Positions 42,486-52,577 are shown, counted from the stretch's first letter. The stretch is 64,000 bases of DNA from an uncultured Microbacterium sp. (GCF_900078385.1 NZ_FLQR01000006.1:248001-312000); one strand, 5' to 3'. Notes: generated by a model from the sequence alone, not told the origin. Program-made: numbers and translations.

Positions 42486-43958
42486 TCAGGCGATCGAGTC
42501 GGTGAGCTTGGCGTAGGCGGCGGGTCGGCGGGCCTTGATCCACGCCGCCTGCAGGTAGCCGGCGACGGGGAAGGCGACGACGAGGGCGAGCAGGAACCAG
42601 CTCAGGCCCCCGAAGACGGGGCTGCCCTCGGCATCCACGTCGCCCACCATGATCGGGAAGTACGCGACGATGAGCGCCGCCGAGAGCACGAGCCCGACGA
42701 AGCCGAGACCCGGCGCCACGACGGTGTTCCAGAGGCGGGTGTCCTTCCGCGTCTTCACGAAGTAGACGATGACGGCGACCGAGGTGAGCGCCATGAGGAT
42801 CGCGATCGCGAGGGTGGCGACCCCGGCGAACCAGGTGAAGACGGCGAGCACGGGGTCGAGCTGGAACAGCGCGAACACGGCGATGAGGACGACCGAGGTC
42901 AGCGTCTGCACGATCGAGGACACGTGCGGCGACAGGTGCGCGTGGTGGACGGATGCGAGCTTGTCCGGCAGGACGCCCGCACCGGCCATCGAGTGCTGGT
43001 ACCGGGTGACGACGTTGTGGAAGGACAGCACGCACGCGAACATCGAGGTGATCAGGAGGACGTTCGTGATGATCTCGCCGGTCGCGCCGAGGTAGGTCGC
43101 CATCGTCCGCAGGATGAGGCTGCCGGGGTCTGCGGCGGCCTCGTCGAGCACGGCATCAGGACCCCACGCCATCACGAGCCCCCACGACGCGAGCGTGTAG
43201 AACAGGCCGATCCCGATGACGGCCATGTAGGTCGCGCGCGGGATCGTCTTGTCGGGGTCCTTCGCCTCGTCCCGGAAGATCGCGGTGGCCTCGAAGCCGA
43301 TGAACGCGGCGATCGCGAACATGAGGCCGACACCCGGCGAGCCGCTGACGACGTTGACCGGCTCGAACGGAGCGAGGCTCAGTCCGTCCGCGCCGCCGGA
43401 GAAGACCACCGCGGCGACCAGCACGGCGACGATCCCGACCTCGGCGATCAGCAGGACGCCGAGCACCTTGCTGGAGAGGTCGATGTGCCGGTAGCCGAGG
43501 ATGCCGACGAGCCCGATGACGAGGAGGGCGAACAGCCACCACGGGAGGGCGATGGCGGTGTAGGTCTCCAGGGTGTAGCTCAGGATGAAGCCGATGTAGC
43601 CGTAGACCGAGACCTGGATGGTCGTGTACGTCAGCATCGCGAGCCACGCCGCGGCCAGGCCGTTGGAGCGCCCGAGTCCGTAGCCGACGTAGGTGAAGAA
43701 CGCGCCGGGCTTGGGGATGTGCCGCGACATCGCCGCGAGTCCGACGGCGAACAGGAGCAGGATGACGGCGCTGATGGCGTACAGCGCCGGGAACCCCGCG
43801 CCGTTGCCGAGCAGGATGCCGAGCGGCGCGGCGCCGCCGATGACGGTGAGCGGCGAGGCGGCGGCGACCACCATGAAGACGATGGCGGTCGCGCCGAGGG
43901 AGCCCGACAGCGTCCGCTTCGCGGATGCCTCGACTCCCGGTGATTCGAGCTGGGTCAT
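42486..43958 (-). CDS. APC-family amino acid/amine permease
   Basis: A 490-residue transporter with about twelve transmembrane segments. The first-helix motif region is ATAIVFMVVAAASPLTVIGG and FIGFEATAIFRDEAKDPDKT is the helix-6 region of the APC superfamily. RYQHSMAGAGVLPDKLASVH marks the helix 8-9 loop. GAAGGGA precedes the ATG at 43958. It lies 25 bp upstream of the amine oxidase gene, so it probably imports that enzyme's amine substrate. A much longer open frame continues upstream but lacks protein character. Confidence 0.92.
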   Translation of the reverse strand: MTQLESPGVEASAKRTLSGSLGATAIVFMVVAAASPLTVIGGAAPLGILLGNGAGFPALYAISAVILLLFAVGLAAMSRHIPKPGAFFTYVGYGLGRSNGLAAAWLAMLTYTTIQVSVYGYIGFILSYTLETYTAIALPWWLFALLVIGLVGILGYRHIDLSSKVLGVLLIAEVGIVAVLVAAVVFSGGADGLSLAPFEPVNVVSGSPGVGLMFAIAAFIGFEATAIFRDEAKDPDKTIPRATYMAVIGIGLFYTLASWGLVMAWGPDAVLDEAAADPGSLILRTMATYLGATGEIITNVLLITSMFACVLSFHNVVTRYQHSMAGAGVLPDKLASVHHAHLSPHVSSIVQTLTSVVLIAVFALFQLDPVLAVFTWFAGVATLAIAILMALTSVAVIVYFVKTRKDTRLWNTVVAPGLGFVGLVLSAALIVAYFPIMVGDVDAEGSPVFGGLSWFLLALVVAFPVAGYLQAAWIKARRPAAYAKLTDSIA

Positions 43959-44174
43959 GGGGTTCCCTTCGGACGGGCAGGACGTTTCCCCCACCGTGGA
44001 CCGTCGTCGTTGCCCGGCCGTCTCGGCCGCGTGAAACCTCGCCGCATCCCGAACGGGACGCCGCATCCGGGCTGTCTCATTCGGGCGACACGAACGCGAA
44101 ACACGGCGGTAGTCACGGGGCAACGGCGGCTCGGTAGCGTCGGGCGCACGCGCAGATCCAGAGGCGGAGGCCCC

Positions 44175-45656
44175 ATGACAGCTCTCGAGCGCGCGATCGC
44201 CCGACCCGACCCCGTCCACGACTTCGCGGCCACCTCCCCCCTGGAGGGCCTCGAGCGGCGGACCGTCGGGTTCGCCGACGTCCTGGCGCAGTCCGTCGCC
44301 GCCGTGGCGCCTGCCGCCGCCGCGACCACCGTCATCCTGCTCGTGGCGGGTGCCGCCGGCGGCGCGACGCTGCTGGCGGTCGCCCTGGCCACCGTGCTGG
44401 CGCTGCTCGTCGCCCGCACGATCACGCAGTTCACGCGGCGCCTCGCGGCGAGCGGATCGCTCTACACCTACGCGGCGCGGGGCCTCGGGCCGGCGGCCGG
44501 TCTCGCGACGGGCGCCGCGATCATCATCGGGTACGCCTTCATCTCCGTCTTCGCGCTGCTCGGCGGCGCGCACTACCTCTCCATGCTGCTCGGACGGGTC
44601 CTTCCCGGCGTCCCCGCGCCGCTCACGGCCATCACCGCGCTCATGGGCGAGGCCGCGGTGCTCGCGGTCGTGCTCGTGCGCGGCATCCGCCTCTCGGCGC
44701 GCATCGCGCTCATCGTCGAGGCGGTCTCGGTGGCCCTCATCGTGACGCTGCTGACGGCCCTCCTCGTGCAGATCGGACCGTTCGACGTGACGGCGGTGAT
44801 CCCGACGGGAGGGGTGTCGCCCTCGGCCGTCGCCGCCGGGGCCGTACTGGCGCTCACGGCGTTCGTGGGGTTCGAGAGCTCCGCGACGCTGGGGGTCGAG
44901 GCGCGTGCGCCGCTGCGCAACATCCCGCGGGCGATCGTGGGGACGGTGCTCGTCACGGGGGCCCTGTACCTGCTCGCCGCGTACACGCAGGTCGCCGGCT
45001 TCACCGCGATCGGCGGCGACCTCGTGACCTCCGCCGCGCCGATCGACGAGCTCGCCGACGCGTTCGGGCTCGCGCCGTGGGCCGCGGCGACAGACGTCGG
45101 GATCGCGGCGTCGTTCCTCGCGTGCGCGATCGCCTCGACGACGGCACTGACCCGCGTGCTGTTCGCGATGGGCCGCGACGGAGTCGGACCGCGTTTCCTC
45201 GGCCGCACCCACCCGCGGCACCGCACCCCGATCGGCGCCGTGTGGCCGACCGTCGGGGCGATCGTGGTGCTGCCGGTCGTCGTCGTCGCGCTGGGCGTGC
45301 GTCCGTGGGATGCCATGGGCGCCGTCATCGTCATCTCCGCGGTCGGCTACATCGCGGCGTACGCGATCGTCTGCGTCGCGGCGCCGGTGTTCCTCCGCCG
45401 CATCGGGGAGACGACGATCGCGGCCGCCGTCATCGCCGTCACGGCCGCGGTCGCGATCGTGGGATGCCTCGCCGTGTACCTCGTCGTCGAAGCACAGCAG
45501 GGCAACCCCGGGGTGTGGATCTCGCTGGCCCTCGCCGCGGCCTCGGCAGCGCTGATCGCATGGCGGCTGCGCCGCGGCGTCGGCCTCGACGGGATCGGCG
45601 GGTACGACGAGCCGACCGCCTCCCACGTCCTCGGCGGTGTCGCCCGCGATGGATGA
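44175..45656 (+). CDS. Second APC-family permease
   Basis: A 493-residue permease of the same superfamily with about twelve segments. Diagnostic parts are FADVLAQSVAAVAPAAAATT (helix 1) and FVGFESSATLGVEARAPLRN (helix 6), plus a cytoplasmic loop, RVLFAMGRDGVGPRFLGRTH. It is divergent from the amine-oxidase operon across 216 bp and is followed by, and overlaps, an IclR-type gene. Substrate unknown; an amine or amino acid related to the neighbouring oxidase is likely. Confidence 0.92.
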   Translation: MTALERAIARPDPVHDFAATSPLEGLERRTVGFADVLAQSVAAVAPAAAATTVILLVAGAAGGATLLAVALATVLALLVARTITQFTRRLAASGSLYTYAARGLGPAAGLATGAAIIIGYAFISVFALLGGAHYLSMLLGRVLPGVPAPLTAITALMGEAAVLAVVLVRGIRLSARIALIVEAVSVALIVTLLTALLVQIGPFDVTAVIPTGGVSPSAVAAGAVLALTAFVGFESSATLGVEARAPLRNIPRAIVGTVLVTGALYLLAAYTQVAGFTAIGGDLVTSAAPIDELADAFGLAPWAAATDVGIAASFLACAIASTTALTRVLFAMGRDGVGPRFLGRTHPRHRTPIGAVWPTVGAIVVLPVVVVALGVRPWDAMGAVIVISAVGYIAAYAIVCVAAPVFLRRIGETTIAAAVIAVTAAVAIVGCLAVYLVVEAQQGNPGVWISLALAAASAALIAWRLRRGVGLDGIGGYDEPTASHVLGGVARDG

Positions 45657-46398
45657 CACGGCGGGCGAGGCGGCCGGCGGCGGCCCGGCGGGGGGCGGCC
45701 TGGCGGGGGGTGGCCTGGCGGGGAGCGCCGTGCCGACGCTCAGCGCGCGGCAGCCGCGCGCGATCCACAGCGCGCTCACGGTGCTCGAGGCCGTCGCGGC
45801 GCTCGGCGCGGGCGTCACCGCGCGGGAGATCTCGCTCGCCCTGGGCCTGCCGCGCGCCACCGCCTACCGGCTGCTGAACCTGCTGGTCCAGGACGAGTAC
45901 CTCGTCCGCACGCCGGATCTCGCGGGCTTCGCGCTCGGCGCGAAAGTCATCCATCTCGCCGCCGCGGCGGCCCCGGTGCGGATCCCCCGGGCCGCGCGCG
46001 ACGTCGTGGAGGAGACGCGCCGGCGTGTGCGCGGCGGCATCCACCTCGTCGTGTACACGGAGGGTCGGATCGCCGTGGCCGACGCCGACCCCGACTTCCC
46101 GCTCTCCGACGAGCAGCGCCTCGCGCGCGAGCCGGACCGGTTCGCGCTCGGCCTCCTGCGGGAGATCGACGGCGACCCGACCGCCGCGCCGGACGCCGCC
46201 GCGGACCTTCGCGCCTACGGGGTCGTCCGTCGCGCCGGTGCGACATCGGGATGCCTGGCGGCGCCCATCCGCGATGCGTCCGGTGCGCTCGCGGGAGCCC
46301 TCGCGTACTCCGGCCCGCGGCGGCGCGTGGACGATCCGGCGGAGACCGCCGCCGTGCTCGTGGCCGCGGCGCACGAGCTCGGGCCCCTCATCACCTGA
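45649..46398 (+). CDS. IclR-family regulator of the amine locus
   Basis: A 249-residue IclR-type protein. After an unusual low-complexity Gly/Ala/Leu N-terminus (GGGLAGGGLAG) comes the winged HTH (AIHSALTVLEAVAALGAGVT, then AREISLALGLPRATAYRLLN) and an effector domain ending GALAYSGPRRRVDDPAETAA. The start is uncertain: ATG 45649 or GTG 45637, neither with a good ribosome site; both overlap the permease gene, so translation is coupled. Likely target: the amine oxidase/permease promoters at 43959-44174. Confidence 0.85.
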   Translation: MDDTAGEAAGGGPAGGGLAGGGLAGSAVPTLSARQPRAIHSALTVLEAVAALGAGVTAREISLALGLPRATAYRLLNLLVQDEYLVRTPDLAGFALGAKVIHLAAAAAPVRIPRAARDVVEETRRRVRGGIHLVVYTEGRIAVADADPDFPLSDEQRLAREPDRFALGLLREIDGDPTAAPDAAADLRAYGVVRRAGATSGCLAAPIRDASGALAGALAYSGPRRRVDDPAETAAVLVAAAHELGPLIT

Positions 46399-46412
46399 TC
46401 CGCGAGGCCCGG

Positions 46413-47393
46413 TCAGTCCAGGGCGCGGCGCCAGTCCTCGAGGAGGCATGCGATCACGCGGGTCTGGACCCACGGCATCTCGGGCGCCTCGGTGCGACCG
46501 TCGCGGAGAGCGGCGATGACGGCATCCGCCTCGGCGGCCATCGGGTTCAGCGTCGCGGCCGTGAGGTGCTCGACCGAGCCGTCGGGTCGACGCAGGACAG
46601 CGGCGTCCGTGCTCTGCTGCCGGCTCCCCCACACGTTCGGGATCTCGATCTCCCCCGCGGTGCCGACGATCCGGGCGGCGCGCGGCAGGTCCTCGACGAT
46701 CGCGGTGCGGACCCGCGCCGTCACGGCGCCGAGCCGGAGGACAGCGGATGCCGTCTCGTCGACACCCGTCTCGCCGATGACCCCCTCCGCCTCGATCACG
46801 CGCGCGTCGTCGAGCGGCTGCCCGGCCCAGGCGGCCGCGCCGACGGCGAGCGAGACGGGGTAGCAGCCCGCGTCGAGGATCGCGCCCCCGGCCACCCCCG
46901 GGTCGAACAGGCGTCCCGTGCGCGCGGTCGCGGTGAAGCCGATCGTCGAGACGATCTCGACGACGTCACCGATCGCCCCGTCCGCAACGGCGCGGCGCAG
47001 CCGGTCGGGGAAGGGCCCGAACCGGTATTTGAAGGCCTCCACGAGCGGGAGTCCGGTGCGCGCCGCGACGGCGAGCACGCCATCCGTGTCGGCCGCGGTC
47101 GTCGTCAACGGCTTCTCGCACAGCACGGCCTTGCCCGCCTCGAGCGCCGCGATCGCGAGGTCTCCGTGCGACGTGTGCACGGTGCCGATGTACACGGCAT
47201 CGACGTCGTCCCGCGCGAGAATCTCGTCGTACGTGCCGGCGACGGCGGCGCCGTGCGCATCGGCGAAGGCACGGGCGTCGGCGGCGGAGCGCGCGCCGAC
47301 GGCGTGCAGGTGCCCGAGCGCCGCGTGAGTCAGGCCGTTCGCGAAGTCGTGGCTGATCGCGCCTGCGCCGAGGATCGCCCAGCGGGCGGTCAC
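46413..47393 (-). CDS. Gfo/Idh/MocA-family oxidoreductase
   Basis: A 326-residue NAD(P)-dependent dehydrogenase. Rossmann motif WAILGAGAISHDF at the start, the family EKP motif in AVLCEKPLTTTAADTD, and the substrate-domain Lys/His-type region GAILDAGCYPVSLAVG with the helix-cap FKYRFGPF. Such enzymes act on sugars, inositols or dipyrrole-like substrates, so the reaction is open. GTG start at 47393 overlaps the sulfurtransferase stop by 4 bp (GTGA), so the two genes form an operon. Converges with the IclR gene. Confidence 0.9.
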   Translation of the reverse strand: MTARWAILGAGAISHDFANGLTHAALGHLHAVGARSAADARAFADAHGAAVAGTYDEILARDDVDAVYIGTVHTSHGDLAIAALEAGKAVLCEKPLTTTAADTDGVLAVAARTGLPLVEAFKYRFGPFPDRLRRAVADGAIGDVVEIVSTIGFTATARTGRLFDPGVAGGAILDAGCYPVSLAVGAAAWAGQPLDDARVIEAEGVIGETGVDETASAVLRLGAVTARVRTAIVEDLPRAARIVGTAGEIEIPNVWGSRQQSTDAAVLRRPDGSVEHLTAATLNPMAAEADAVIAALRDGRTEAPEMPWVQTRVIACLLEDWRRALD

Positions 47394-48223
47394 GGCTGCG
47401 CCCCCGTCGCGACGGGGCGATCGGGATGGTTCGACCACTGGCTCCACGAGCCGACGTACAGCGCGGGGTCCAGGCCGGCGCGCTGCAGCGCGAACACCGC
47501 ATGCGCCGCGGAGACCCCGGAACCGCAGTACACGCCCACCGGGCCGTCGACACCGAGCGCCTCGACGCGCGCCCGCAGCGCGTCGCCCGGCAGGAATCGG
47601 CCGTCGGCATCGAGGCTCTCGGTCGTGGGCAGGTGGAGCGCGCCGGGGATGTGGCCCGCCTGCGGGTCGATCGGCTCGGTCTCGCCGCGGTAGCGCTCCC
47701 CCGCGCGGACGTCGAGGAGCGCACCGCGAGCGGGCAGCGCCGCCGCCTCGTCGATCGTGAGCTGGGGCAGGTGTCCGGGATGCAGCGTGACCGTGCCGCG
47801 ACGCGGTTCGAACGCGCCCGCCTCCAGCGGCAGCCCGGCGCTCCGCCAGGCGGCGAGACCGCCCTCGAGCAGGCGGACGTCGGCGACGCCGGCATCCGTC
47901 AGCATCCACCATGCGCGCGCCGCGCCGAAGGACTGCCAGTCGTCGTAGACGACGACGGCGTCGCCGTCGTTCAGGCCCCAGCCGCGCGCGGCCGCCTCGA
48001 AATCAGCGGGATCCGGCAGTGGGTGCCTGCCTGCCGTCGGTCCGCCGTGGCCGGCCAGCTCGTCGTCGAGGCTGACGTATACCGCGCCGGGAATGTGGCC
48101 GGCGCGGTATGCGTCTCGGCCGTCCGGCGCGTCCAGCCGCCAACGGATGTCGAGGACGACCGGCGGTCGCTCCGATCGGAGGCTCCGGCTCAGCTCGGCG
48201 GGGGTGATCAGTTCTGCGCCCAT
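47390..48223 (-). CDS. Sulfurtransferase with two rhodanese domains
   Basis: A 277-residue thiosulfate/3-mercaptopyruvate-type sulfurtransferase. The C-terminal domain has the active loop VYCGSGVSA with the persulfide-forming Cys. The N-terminal domain has Asp in the equivalent place (VVYDDWQSFGAARAW) and is structural, the normal arrangement. The CGSGVS loop favours mercaptopyruvate-like over thiosulfate specificity in known families (CGxGVT/S), but this is not decisive. The ATG at 48223 is directly preceded by GGAGG, closer than usual. Paired with a MocA-family gene. Confidence 0.9.
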   Translation of the reverse strand: MGAELITPAELSRSLRSERPPVVLDIRWRLDAPDGRDAYRAGHIPGAVYVSLDDELAGHGGPTAGRHPLPDPADFEAAARGWGLNDGDAVVVYDDWQSFGAARAWWMLTDAGVADVRLLEGGLAAWRSAGLPLEAGAFEPRRGTVTLHPGHLPQLTIDEAAALPARGALLDVRAGERYRGETEPIDPQAGHIPGALHLPTTESLDADGRFLPGDALRARVEALGVDGPVGVYCGSGVSAAHAVFALQRAGLDPALYVGSWSQWSNHPDRPVATGAQP

Positions 48224-48397
48224 CCTCCGAGCGTAGGCCGCGGAGGCCAACGCCGGCGGACCACAACTCCGCCTGAGCCCGCCGAGCGGGGCGGTACACC
48301 CGTGCTCCGACAGCTCAGGAGGAGTTGGTGACCGACCGGCGCGGCGACCACCTCTGCGGGGCGGCACGCGGAGGCGTCGCGGAGCGCCCGGTGACCC

Positions 48398-51262
48398 TCA
48401 GGCGATCGCCGTCCGCCGGGTCAGGTCGGGTTCACGCGGCGGCACGAGCCACGACACGAGCGCGATGACGGCGGGGAGCCCCACGGCGAGCACGACGAGC
48501 CAGAGCCAGGGCATGTCGCCCAGTGACGGCGGGTTGTAGATCCGCTCTGATGCGAGCGCCACCCCCCAGACCGGAAGGATGCCGGCGACCGCGCCGGTCA
48601 GGGTGCCGAGGCCCGTGACGATCGCCGCCTGCCACAGCGCGATCCCGCGCCGCAGGCCGCGGGTCCCGCCGACGGCTGCGAGCGTCGCGTCGTCCGGACG
48701 CCGCTCAACGCGCGCGAGTCCGAGGGCGACGCTCGACGCCCCGATGACGAGCACCGCGGTCGCGCCGACGGTGAGCCACATCCACGGGGCGGCGTCCGGC
48801 GGGCCGGACTCCTGGTGCGGCCACATGCTGACCGCGCTGCCTCCGCGCGACAGGGTGTCGGCCTCCTGCTGCAGGCTGTCGAGCTGCGCCGTGGTCGGAG
48901 GCACGTCGTACGTCGCGATGACGGTCCAGTTGCCCTGCTGCAGCCCCCAGCGCTCGGCGAGCGCCGGCGCGATGATCGCCTTGATGTCGCGCTGCGGCAG
49001 ATCGAGCCGGATCGCCGGGACCTCGAGCGTCGCGAGCGGCGCCGCGTCGGCGTCGACCGCCGTGACCCTGCTCTGCGTCGACGTCTCGATGATCAGTGCG
49101 CCGCCGTCGGCGATGTAGTCCGGGTCGAGCACGAGGGCCGAGCCGTCGCGGTAGGCGGCGAGGTCGGCATCCGAGATCTCCTCACCCGTCACGGTCGCCA
49201 GCTCCTCCGGTGCGACGATGCGCAAGTACCATCCGGCGGATCCCGACGAGATCGCGGTGCGGCACTCCGCGGCGGTCAGCCCGCGACACTCCGATGCCGC
49301 CCGGGCTTCGTCGACGTGCTGGATCTGCGGCGACGCGACGAGCTCGTCCGGGTTGAGGAGCCTGCCCTCACGGTCCCACCGCGCCATGCCGGCATCCCAC
49401 ATGGTCCCGAACGCGGCGGGGCCCGCGGATTCCAGCAGGGACCGCGCCGTCTCCTCGGCGGCGATGTACTCCCCGCCCGCCTCATCGGCGTCGGCGTCGG
49501 CGTCGTCCATCCACCCGGAGACGGCGACGCTGCCCACGGGTGCCGCGAACGTCCAGCCGCGCTCGGCCTGCTTCGTCACGAGGGCGATCGATCCCAGCGA
49601 CACGGAGGCGAGGAACGCGCACGCCGCGATCGCAGCGAAGGCCGGGACGATCCGGCCCGGGTTCGCCGCGGCATCCCGACTCGCGATGCGCGGAGCGAGG
49701 CCGAGTCGGGACAGCGGCCGCGCGAGGAGCGAGATGAGCCAATGCCCGCCCAGCATGACCCCGACCTGCAGCAGGATCGGGCCCAGGATGATCCCGACGA
49801 TGCAGATCGTGCGGCGACCGTCGTCGGGTGCCACGAACTCCTCGGCGTTGATGGCCGCGAGCCACAGCGCGCAGACGGCGGTCAGCCCCACGCCGATCGC
49901 GATGAGCAGCACGCCCCAGAGCGGCCGGTCCACGCGCACCCGCACGGGCCGGCGCGAGCCGCGGAGCGCCGCCATCACCTCGCCCTTCGTCGCGGCGCGG
50001 GCCGGCGCGATGGCCGCGATCGTCCCCACGATCACGGCGAAGCCGATGACGGCGGCGAGGCCCCACCACGGCACGTGCACGCCCTGGAAGGAGGTCGTCG
50101 ACCCGTCGTCGAACAGATGGAGGAACAGGATGCCGAGGCCGATGCCGGCGGCAGCCCCCACGAGCCCGCCGATCGCGCCGAGGACCGTGCCCTGCAGCAG
50201 CACGACGCGGAACACGTCGGCGCGCGTCGCACCGACGCTCGCGGCGACGGCGAGCGAACGCTGCTGACGCCGCGCGCTCACCGAGAACGCGGCCCCGGCG
50301 AGAAGGACGACGAGGTAGCCGGAGAACGCCGCCGCCGCGCCGATGAGGGATGCCATCGACCAGGCGAGTCCGTCCATGCCGGAGCGCGGCGCCGCCCCGT
50401 CGCCCGGGTTCGCGACCAGGTGACGGTCGAACACGATCAGACCCTCACGGTTGAGCGCCTGGACCTCGTCCGGTGTCGGGCTCCACTCCAGGAGGTACCA
50501 CAGCGTGCCGGCGACGTCGGTCTGCAGCGACCGGTTCTCGGCGGTGCCCGGCAGGAAGACCACCTCGGCGGCGTCGGGGTCCTCGGCGCGCTTCATCACG
50601 CCGGTCACCGTGTAGGCCGCGGCCGGCTCCCTGAGTTCCAGGCGGTCTCCGACCCGCAGCCCGAGGCGCTCCAGGGCGCCGGGCGAGACGACGACCTCGT
50701 CGGCGTTCGCCGGCGCGCGACCCTCCAGGAGCTCGAAGCGTCCGCGCAGGATGTCGGCGCCGGCATCCCCGATCACTGCGGTCAGCCGTCCGATGCCGCC
50801 CGCCGTCTCGGCCGTGACGCTGCCGGCGCCGATCTCGATCGCACCGGCGGGCAGGTACGGGAGGGCACTGTCGTGCAGGGGCAGCTGCTCGTTGACCGGC
50901 TCCCCCGTCTCCTCATCCCAGTCGGTCACCCACCACAGCGGCTCGTCGAGGTACTGCGTCATCGACGGGTCGGGGCCGGTGACGACGGAGACCCACGCGT
51001 CGGCACCGCCGAGCTCGGCGCGGATCCGCTCATCCGTCGTCGCGACGTGACCCATGCCGAACACGATCGCGCCGGCGACGAGGGCCATCGGCAGCGCGAT
51101 GAGCGCGACGACGAGGATGCTGGACGTCCAGCCGTGCAGCGACTGCCGCCGTGCGAGGCGCAGGTCGGCGCGCAGGCGCGGCCAGATGCTCGGACGGTCC
51201 CGCTGTGCGGCGGCGGCGGGCGGGGCCGGTGGCGCATCGGCGCGCTCGAGGAGACCGGTCAC
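48398..51262 (-). CDS. ABC transporter permease, FtsX/MacB type
   Basis: A 954-residue protein with two FtsX units. The N-terminal part has a first membrane helix (SSILVVALIALPMALVAGAI), a large extracytoplasmic domain, and then FtsX helices (GYLVVLLAGAAFSVSARRQQ and VIVGTIAAIAPARAATKGEV). A second extracytoplasmic domain and the final helices follow. Such permeases export lipoproteins, peptides or lipids, or work mechanically on the wall; the cargo is unknown. GTG start at 51262 overlaps the ATPase stop (GTGA). Third gene of a padR-ATPase-permease operon. Confidence 0.9.
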   Translation of the reverse strand: MTGLLERADAPPAPPAAAAQRDRPSIWPRLRADLRLARRQSLHGWTSSILVVALIALPMALVAGAIVFGMGHVATTDERIRAELGGADAWVSVVTGPDPSMTQYLDEPLWWVTDWDEETGEPVNEQLPLHDSALPYLPAGAIEIGAGSVTAETAGGIGRLTAVIGDAGADILRGRFELLEGRAPANADEVVVSPGALERLGLRVGDRLELREPAAAYTVTGVMKRAEDPDAAEVVFLPGTAENRSLQTDVAGTLWYLLEWSPTPDEVQALNREGLIVFDRHLVANPGDGAAPRSGMDGLAWSMASLIGAAAAFSGYLVVLLAGAAFSVSARRQQRSLAVAASVGATRADVFRVVLLQGTVLGAIGGLVGAAAGIGLGILFLHLFDDGSTTSFQGVHVPWWGLAAVIGFAVIVGTIAAIAPARAATKGEVMAALRGSRRPVRVRVDRPLWGVLLIAIGVGLTAVCALWLAAINAEEFVAPDDGRRTICIVGIILGPILLQVGVMLGGHWLISLLARPLSRLGLAPRIASRDAAANPGRIVPAFAAIAACAFLASVSLGSIALVTKQAERGWTFAAPVGSVAVSGWMDDADADADEAGGEYIAAEETARSLLESAGPAAFGTMWDAGMARWDREGRLLNPDELVASPQIQHVDEARAASECRGLTAAECRTAISSGSAGWYLRIVAPEELATVTGEEISDADLAAYRDGSALVLDPDYIADGGALIIETSTQSRVTAVDADAAPLATLEVPAIRLDLPQRDIKAIIAPALAERWGLQQGNWTVIATYDVPPTTAQLDSLQQEADTLSRGGSAVSMWPHQESGPPDAAPWMWLTVGATAVLVIGASSVALGLARVERRPDDATLAAVGGTRGLRRGIALWQAAIVTGLGTLTGAVAGILPVWGVALASERIYNPPSLGDMPWLWLVVLAVGLPAVIALVSWLVPPREPDLTRRTAIA

Positions 51263-51981
51263 GAGGTCCCCGCCAGCAGCGTCTCCGCGCCCGCGCGGCG
51301 CGACTGGTCGACGATGCGGCCGTCGCGGAGGAAGACGATGCGGTCGGCCCATGCGGCATGCCGCGCCTCGTGCGTGACGAGGATCCCGGCGGCGCCCTGG
51401 TCGACGCGCGCGCGGATCATCTTCATGACGGCCTCGCCGGTGACCGAGTCGAGCGCCCCCGTCGGCTCGTCGGCGAGGATGAGCCGACGCCCGCCGACGA
51501 CGGCGCGGGCGATGGCGACGCGCTGCTGCTGTCCGCCGGAGAGGTCGTCGGGGTACGCGGCGATCTTGTCGTCGAGGCCGACGGAGGCCAGCGCGTCCCG
51601 GCCCGCCCGACGGGCGACGCGGGACCGGAACCCGTCGAGTTCGAGGGGCAGCGTCACGTTCTCGAGCGCCGTGAGCGTCGGGATGAGGTTGAAGTCCTGG
51701 AACACGAACCCGAGGGACCGGCGCCGCAGCTGCGCGAGCTGACGGGCGGATGCCGTGGACAGGTACGTGCCCTCGACGACGACCTCGCCGGTCGTGGGCT
51801 TCTGCAGGCCGCCCGCGATCGACAGCAGCGTCGACTTGCCCGACCCGGACGCGCCCATGATCGCGACGAGCTCGCCCCGCTCGACGCCGAGATCCACGCC
51901 GGAGAGCGCCGACACCGAGGTCGCCCCCTCGCCGTACTGCTGCGTGACGCCGATCAGCTGCAGCACCGGCGCGTCGGTCAT
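51259..51981 (-). CDS. ABC transporter ATPase, LolD/MacB type
   Basis: A 240-residue ATPase. Walker A GASGSGKST, Q-loop FVFQDFNLIPTLTALENV (typical of the LolD/MacB group), signature LSGGQQQRVAIARA, Walker B LILADEPTGALD and switch His VTHEARHA. Coupled by 4-bp overlaps to PadR upstream and the FtsX permease downstream, so the three form one transport module under PadR control. Confidence 0.95.
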   Translation of the reverse strand: MTDAPVLQLIGVTQQYGEGATSVSALSGVDLGVERGELVAIMGASGSGKSTLLSIAGGLQKPTTGEVVVEGTYLSTASARQLAQLRRRSLGFVFQDFNLIPTLTALENVTLPLELDGFRSRVARRAGRDALASVGLDDKIAAYPDDLSGGQQQRVAIARAVVGGRRLILADEPTGALDSVTGEAVMKMIRARVDQGAAGILVTHEARHAAWADRIVFLRDGRIVDQSRRAGAETLLAGTS

Positions 51982-52577
51982 GCGCCGGCCTCCGTCTTGA
52001 CGGGGCGTCCGCGCTTGGGCCGCTCGGTCGACAGCTCGAGCTGCATCGCGTGCTGCGGGTGCAGGGCGAGGCGCTGCTCGGTGTGGTCGAGCCAGCGGAT
52101 CTCGGCCTCTGCCGTGAAGATCATCGAGTCGACGACGAGCGACCAGGCGAGCTCCTCGGGGCCGTCCGGATTGGTGCCGGCGTACTTCGCGCGGTTGAGC
52201 TCCTGCAACTGACGCAGGGACGCGAGCCGCTGCGTCTGGATCACCTCGGCGACGTCGACACCGGGCAGGGTGGCGGCGACCGCGAGCTTGATCGCGAGCG
52301 CATCGCGCGTGCCCTGCGACCGCTCGACGGGCGAGGCGAGCCACTCCCGCACCTCGAGCCTGCCGGCATCCGTGATCTGCCAGTACACGTGCCCCTGCTC
52401 GTCGACGTCGCCCTTCTCCACGAGCCCGTCGCGCTCCAAGCGGTCGAGGGTGTTGTAGATCTGGCCGACGTTGAGCGGCCAGGTCGACCCGGTGCGGCGG
52501 TCGAACTCCGTCCGCAGCTGGTAGCCGTAGCACGGCCCCTGATCGAGGATGGCCAGCAGGCTCTGTCGCACCGACAT
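51978..52577 (-). CDS. PadR-family repressor of the ABC module
   Basis: A 199-residue PadR-type winged-helix protein (SVRQSLLAILDQGPCYGYQL, then LNVGQIYNTLDRLERDGLVE). The C-terminal helical dimerisation domain is VIQTQRLASLRQLQELNRAK. The ATG at 52577 has GGAG 6 nt upstream; earlier in-frame ATGs at 52592 and 52610 lack sites and the latter falls inside the operator. PadR proteins commonly repress neighbouring multidrug or peptide transporters; the two palindromes at 52608-52650 fit autoregulation. Confidence 0.93.
   Translation of the reverse strand: MSVRQSLLAILDQGPCYGYQLRTEFDRRTGSTWPLNVGQIYNTLDRLERDGLVEKGDVDEQGHVYWQITDAGRLEVREWLASPVERSQGTRDALAIKLAVAATLPGVDVAEVIQTQRLASLRQLQELNRAKYAGTNPDGPEELAWSLVVDSMIFTAEAEIRWLDHTEQRLALHPQHAMQLELSTERPKRGRPVKTEAGA

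Noticed and set aside
43959..45860. Upstream continuation of the 42486 permease frame (over 600 codons)
   Set aside because: The extension is Arg/Asp/His-rich and antisense to a second permease; the ATG at 43958 has a proper ribosome site.
48815..51742. 975-codon plus-strand frame antisense to the FtsX permease
   Set aside because: Arg/Asp/Gly-rich composition and no motif; the permease on the other strand has clear membrane segments and coupling to its ATPase.
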